DNA of 23,748 nt from the NCBI GenBank assembly GCA_051530055.1, contig JBMGUZ010000041.1:1-23748 (forward strand), in the 5' to 3' direction. Below are positions 18,441 through 23,748 of the stretch, in pieces. Within the stretch, counting starts at the first letter, position 1. Every line of letters starts with the position of its first letter. This DNA is from Neoechinorhynchus agilis (Eukaryota > Acanthocephala). Both the position numbers and the translations under genes were made by a program. Under the pieces are notes generated by a model. That model was not told where the DNA came from. It ran no database searches and was given only the letters and a program-made list of their open reading frames with translations.

Positions 18441-21400
18441 ATAGCAAAAAAAGAGAATTCGCTAGAGATTTCAATCGCTAAGAATTCGAGTACAAATTAA
18501 CATCAGAAATCTCGATATCATCATTCGTTCAGTAGAACGAAAGTTAAATTTTTGAGAAATTAATCATCGCACCTCAAAGAATTCTAAAGAATGCTCACAA
18601 GAAAATCGTTCGTCAATAAATAAGAAGACCATCGCGAAGATCGCATTTAATCATACCAGATTAAAGGATAAAATAGCACAAAAGTTAGAATTCGCCCGAC
18701 ATTTCAATCACAAAAAATTCAAGTACAAATTAAGGTCAGAAATCTCGATATCATCATTTGTTCAGTACAACGAAAGTAAGATTTTTTAGAAATTAATCAT
18801 CTCATCTCAAAGAATTCTAAAGAATGCTAACAAGAAAAACTTTCGTCAATAAATCCGAAGACCATCGCGAAGATCGCATTTCATCATAGCAAATTAAAGG
18901 ATAAAAAAACACAAAAAGAAGAATTCGCACGACATTTCAATCGCCAAGAATTCAAGTACAAATTAAGATCATAAATCTCGATATCATCAATCGTTCACTA
19001 GAACGAAAGTTAGATTTTTGAGAAATTACTCATCTCATCTCCAAGAATTCTAAAGAATGCTCAGAAGCAAAACTTTCGTCAATAAATCCGAAGACCATCG
19101 CGAAGATCGCATTTCATCACGGCAAATTAAAGGATAAAATATCACAAAAGGGAGAATTAACCCGAGAATTTAATCGCTAAGAATTCAAGTACGAATTAAC
19201 ATCAGAAATCTCGATATCATCATTCGTTCAGTAGAACGAAAGTTAGATTTTTGAGAAATTCATCATCGCACCTCAAAGAATTCTAAAGAATGCTCACAAG
19301 AAAATCGTTCGTCAATAAATACGAAGACCATCGCGAAGATCGCATTTAATCACACCAGATTAAAGGATAAAATAGCACGAAAGTTAGAAGTCGCCCGAAA
19401 CTTCAATCGCTAACAACTCTATTAAAAATTAAGATCAGAAATCTCGATATCATCATTCGTTCAGTAGAACGAAAGTTAGATTTTTGAGAAATTCATCATC
19501 GCACCTCAAAGAATTCTAAAGAATGCTCACAAGAAAATCGTTCGTCAATAAATACGAAGACCATCGCGAAGATCGCATTTAATCATACCAGATTAAAGGA
19601 TAAAATAGCACAAAAGGTAGAAGTCGCCCGAAACTTCAATCGCTAACAACTCTATTAAAAATTAAGATCAGAAATCTCGATATCATCATTCGTTCAGTAG
19701 AACGAAAGTTAGATCTTTGAGAAATTCATCATATCATCTAAAGAATTCTAAAGAATGCTCAGAAGCAAAACTTTCGTCAATAAATCCGAAGACCATCGCG
19801 AAGATCGCATTTCATCATAGCAAATTGAAGGATAAAATAGCAAAAAAAGAGAATTCGCCCGAGATTTCAACCGCTAAGAATTCCAGTACAAATTAAGATT
19901 AGAAATCTCGACATCATCATTCGTTCAGTGGAACGGAAGTTAGATTTTTGAGAAATTCATCATCTCATGTAAAGAATTTCAAGGAATGTACAGAAGCAAA
20001 ACTTTGGCCAATAAATCCGAAGACCATCGCGAAGATCGAATTTAATCACAGCAAATTAAAGGATAAAATATCACAAAATAGAGAATTTGCCCGAGATTGC
20101 AATCGCTAAGAATTCAAGTACAAATGAAGATCAGAAATCTCGATATAATCATACGTTCAGTAGAACGAAAGTAAGATTTTTAAGAAATTCATCATCTCAT
20201 CTCAAAGAATTCTAAAGAATGCTCACAAGAAAAACTTTCGTCGATAAATCCGAAGACCATCGCGAAGATCGCATTCCATCATAGCAAATTAAAGGATAAA
20301 AAAGAACAAAAAAGAGAATTCGCACGACATTTCAATCGCCAAGAATTCAAGTACAAATTAAGATCATAAATCTCGATATTATCAATCGTTCACTAGATCG
20401 AAAGTTAGATTTTTGAGAAATTCATCATCTCATCCCAAACAATTCTAAAGAATGCTCACAAGAAAAACTTTCGTCGATAAATCCGAAGACCATCGCGAAG
20501 ATCGCATTTCATCATAGCATATTAAAGGATAAAAAGGCACAAAAAGGAGAATTCGCACGACATTTCAATCGCCAAGAATTCAAGTACAAATTAAGATCAG
20601 AAATCTCGATATTATCAATCGTTCACTAGAACGAAAGTTAGATTTTTGAGAAATTACTCATCTCATCTCCAAGAATTCTAAAGAATGCTCAGAAGCAAAA
20701 CTTTCGTCAATAAATCCGAAGACCATCGCGAAGATCGCATTTCACCACTGCAAATTAAAGGATAAAATATCACAAAAGGGAGAATTAACCCGAGAATTTA
20801 ATCGCTAACAACTCTACTAAAAATTAAGATCAGAAATCTCGATATCTTCATTCGTTCTGTAGAATGAAAGTTTGATTTTTGAGAAATTCATCATCTCATC
20901 TAAAGAATTCAAAGAATGCTCACAAGAAAAACTTTCGTCAATAAATCCGAAGACCATCGCGAAGATCGCATTTCATCACTGCAAATTAAAGGATAAAATA
21001 TCACAAAATAGAGAATTCGCCCGAGATTTCAATCGCTAAGAATTCAAGTACAAATTAAGATCAGAAATCTCGATATCATCATTCGTTCAGTAGAACGAAA
21101 GTAAGATTTTTGAGAAATTATCATCTCATCTCAAAGAATTCTAAAGAATGCTCACAAGAAAAACTTTCGTCAATAAATCCGAAGACCATCGCGAAGATCG
21201 CATTTCATCATAGCAAATTAAAGGATAAAATAGCACAAAAAAGAGAATTCGCCCGAGATTTCAATCGCTAAGAATTCAAGTACAAATTAAGATCAGAAAT
21301 CTCGATATCATCATTCGTTCAGTAGAACGAAAGTAAGATTTTTGAGAAATTAATCATCTCATCTCAAAGAATTCTAAAGAATGCTCACAAGAAAAACTTT

Positions 21401-23748
21401 CGTCAATAAATCCGAAGACCATCGCGAAGATCGCATTTCATCATAGCAAATTAAAGGATAAAAAAGCACAAAAAGGAGAATTCGCCCGACATTTCAATCG
21501 CCAAGAATTCAAGTACAAATTAAGATCAGAAATCTCGATATCATCATTCGTTCAGTAGAACGAAAGTTAGATTTTTGAGAAATTCATCATCTCATCTCAA
21601 AGAATTCTAAAGAATGCTCACAAGAAAAACTTTCGTCAATAAATCCGAAGACCATCGCGAAGATCGCATTTCATCATAGCAAATTAAAGGATAAAAAAGC
21701 ACAAAAAGGAGAATTCGCACGACATTTCAATCGCCAAGAATTCAAGTACAAATTAAGATCAGAAATCTCGATATCATCATTCGTTCAGTAGAACGAAAGT
21801 TAGATTTTTGAGAAATTAATCATCTCATCTCAAAGAATTCTAAAGAATGCTCACAAGAAAAACTTCGTCAATAAATCCGAAGACCATCGCGAAGATCGCA
21901 TTTCATCATAGCAAATTAAAGGATAAAATAGCAAAAAAAGAGAATTCGCCAGAGATTTCAATCGCTAAGAATTCCAGTACAAATTAAGATCATAAATCTC
22001 GATATCATCATTCGTTCAGTAGAACGAAAGTTAGATTTTTGAGAAATTCATCATCTCATCTCAAAGAATTCTAAAGAATGCTAACAAGAAAAACTTTCGT
22101 CAATAAATCCGAAGACCATCGCGAAGATAGCATTTCATCATAGCAAATTAAAGGATAAAAAAGCACAAAAAAGAGAATTCGCACGACATTTCAATCGCCA
22201 AGAATTCAAGTACAAATTAAGATCATAAATCTCGATATCATCATTCGTTCAGTAGAACGAAAGTTAGATTTTTGAGAAATTCATCATCTCATCTAAAGAA
22301 TTCTAAAGAATGCTCAGAAGAAAAACTTTCGTCAATAAATCCGAAGACCATCGCGAAGATCGCATTTCATCATAGCAAATTAAAGGATAAAATAGCAAAA
22401 AAAGAGAATTCGCTAGAGATTTCAATCGCTAAGAATTCCAGTACAAATTACCATCATAAATCTCGATATCATCATACGTTCAGTAGAACGAAAGTAAGAT
22501 TTTTGAGAAATTCATCATCTCATCTCAAAGAATTCTAAAGAATGCTCACAAGAAAAACTTTCGTCAATAAATCCGAAGACCATCGCGAAGATCGCATTTC
22601 ATCATAGCAAATTAAAGGATAAAAAAGCAAAAAAGAGAATTCGCTAGAGATTTCAATCGCTAAGAATTCCAGTACAAATTACCATCATAAATCTCGATAT
22701 CATCATACGTTCAGTAGAACGAAAGTAAGATTTTTGAGAAATTCATCATCTCATCTCAAAGAATTCTAAAGAATGCTCACAAGAAAATCGTTCGTCAATA
22801 AACACGAAGACCATCGCGAAGATCGCATTTCATCATAGCAAATTAAAGGATAAAAAAGCACAAAAAGGAGAATTCGCACGACATTTCAATCGCCAAGAAT
22901 TCAAGTACAAATTAAGATAATAAATCTCGATATTATCAATCGTTCACTAGATCGAAAGTTAGATTTTTGAGAAATTCATCATCTCATCTCAAAGAATTCT
23001 AAAGAATGCTACCAAGAAAAACTTTCGTCAATAAATCCGAAGACCATCGCGAAGATAGCATTTCATCATAGAAAATTAAAGGATAAAAAAGCACAAAAAG
23101 AAGAATTCGCACGACATTTCAATCGCCAAGAATTCAAGAACAAATTAAGATCATGAATCTCGATATCATCATTCGTTCACTAGAACAAAAGTTAGATTTT
23201 TGAGAAATTACTCATCTCATCTCCAAGAATTCAAAAGAATGCTCAGAAGCAAAACTTTCGTCAATAAATCCGAATACCATCGCGAAGATCGCATTTCATC
23301 ACTGCAAATTAAAGGATAAAATATCACAAAAGGGAGAATTAACCCGAGATTTTAATCGCTAAGAATTCAAGTACGAATTAACATCAGAAATCTCGATATC
23401 ATCATTCGTTCAGTAGAACGAAAGTTAGATTTTTGAGAAATTCATCATCGCACCTCAAAGAATTCTAAAGAATGCTCACAAGAAAATCGTTCGTCAATAA
23501 ATAAGACCATCGCGAAGATCGCATTTAATCATACCAGATTAAAGGATAAAATAGCACAAAAGGCAGAAGTCGCCCGAAATTTCAATCGCTAACAACTCTA
23601 TTAAAAATTAAGATAAGAAATTTCGACATCATCATTCGTTCAGTAGAACGAAAGTTAGATTTTTGAGAAATTCATCATCTCATCTCAAAGAATTCTAAAG
23701 AATGCTCATAAGAAAAACTTTCGTCAAAAATCCGAAGACCATCGCGAA

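Larger units (their letters stand above)
12764..23748 (+). repeat. Satellite array, about 47 monomers of about 233 bp, continuing past the window
   Basis: The core GAAGACCATCGCGAAG recurs at 12831, 13064, 13296, 13530, 13763 and onward with steps of 232-234 bp, always on the same strand and without interruption to the right edge. The first monomer lacks about 20 bp relative to the others. Conserved parts are the core (GACCATCGCGAAGATCGCAT), the word AAATTAAAGGATAAAA, the word AAATCTCGATATCATCATTC and a palindrome TTCGTTC-AGTA-GAACGAA. Between GGATAAAA and AAATTAAGATC lies a 50-60 bp segment that exists in several subtypes. There is no sign of a mobile element inside the array. Some monomer runs stay open in one frame because 234 is a multiple of 3, but I do not take these as genes. 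The role is unknown; candidates are centromeric, subtelomeric or other heterochromatin. Confidence 0.97.

Noticed and set aside
19400-19660. Words like GCAAAACTT in the satellite as the missing partner of the mariner end
   Set aside because: They belong to the monomer sequence present in many copies (AGAAGCAAAACTTTCG) and show no further match to a transposon end.
17163-22538. Open frames inside the satellite (17163-17660, 18089-18355, 22272-22538) as protein genes
   Set aside because: They are translations of the 233-234 bp monomer, start and stop with small indels, and have no promoter, splice or poly(A) context. Kept only as a low-interest observation.
12764-23748. CRISPR array
   Set aside because: The repeats are 233 bp, directly abutting, without unique spacers, in an animal-type genome context.

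Overview
The window looks like nuclear DNA of an invertebrate animal, most probably a nematode. It is AT-rich, its introns are very short (40-47 nt in the best models) with TTTCAG/TTTTAG-type acceptors, host genes are packed tightly, and the retroelement types are typical of invertebrates. Placement inside the nematodes is a guess; nothing here fixes the species.

Region 1 (1-8455) is a graveyard of mobile elements. A broken Ty3/gypsy LTR retroelement lies on the minus strand (about 406-3311 plus leader). Its integrase end is fused to the tail of a different element, an R2-type LINE with a restriction-like endonuclease (62-405). Next come a decayed Jockey/CR1-like LINE (3481-4527, plus), a stretch of uncertain coding (4528-5060), a scrap resembling the C-terminal region of a Penelope-like element (5470-5613), and two more decayed copies of the R2-type LINE tail (6640-7195 plus; 7590-8160 minus). 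Two inverted copies of a 250-264 bp repeat (5734-5997 and 8202-8451) derive from the 3' end of the Jockey/CR1-like family.

Region 2 (8650-12550) is a compact host gene island. COX19, the copper-linked cytochrome oxidase assembly factor of the mitochondrial intermembrane space, is complete in three exons (8667-9046, plus) and reads cleanly only once two tiny introns are removed. Three small minus-strand genes follow: a Gly/Tyr/His-rich protein (9489-9868, 5' end not found), a 77-residue basic protein (10290-10617) and a Cys-containing protein (10656-11201, tentative). The last two are only 38 bp apart, with a poly(A) signal between them, as in nematode operons. On the plus strand lies a gene for a protein homologous to the C-terminal domain of ZMYM2/3/4, QRICH1 and Woc (DUF3504, a domesticated Crypton recombinase-like domain); no MYM zinc fingers are visible upstream.

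Region 3 (about 12764 to the right edge, 11 kb) is an uninterrupted satellite: about 47 head-to-tail monomers of about 233 bp. Each monomer carries a near-invariant core around GACCATCGCGAAGATCGCAT and usually a 7-bp-stem palindrome (TTCGTTC/GAACGAA). Monomer subtypes recur in the same order in several blocks, so there is higher-order structure. The array starts about 270 bp after the stop of the ZMYM-like gene and runs off the window.

The element fragments do not form a working unit. The host genes share no obvious pathway; their grouping is best explained by compactness and, on the minus strand, possible co-transcription.
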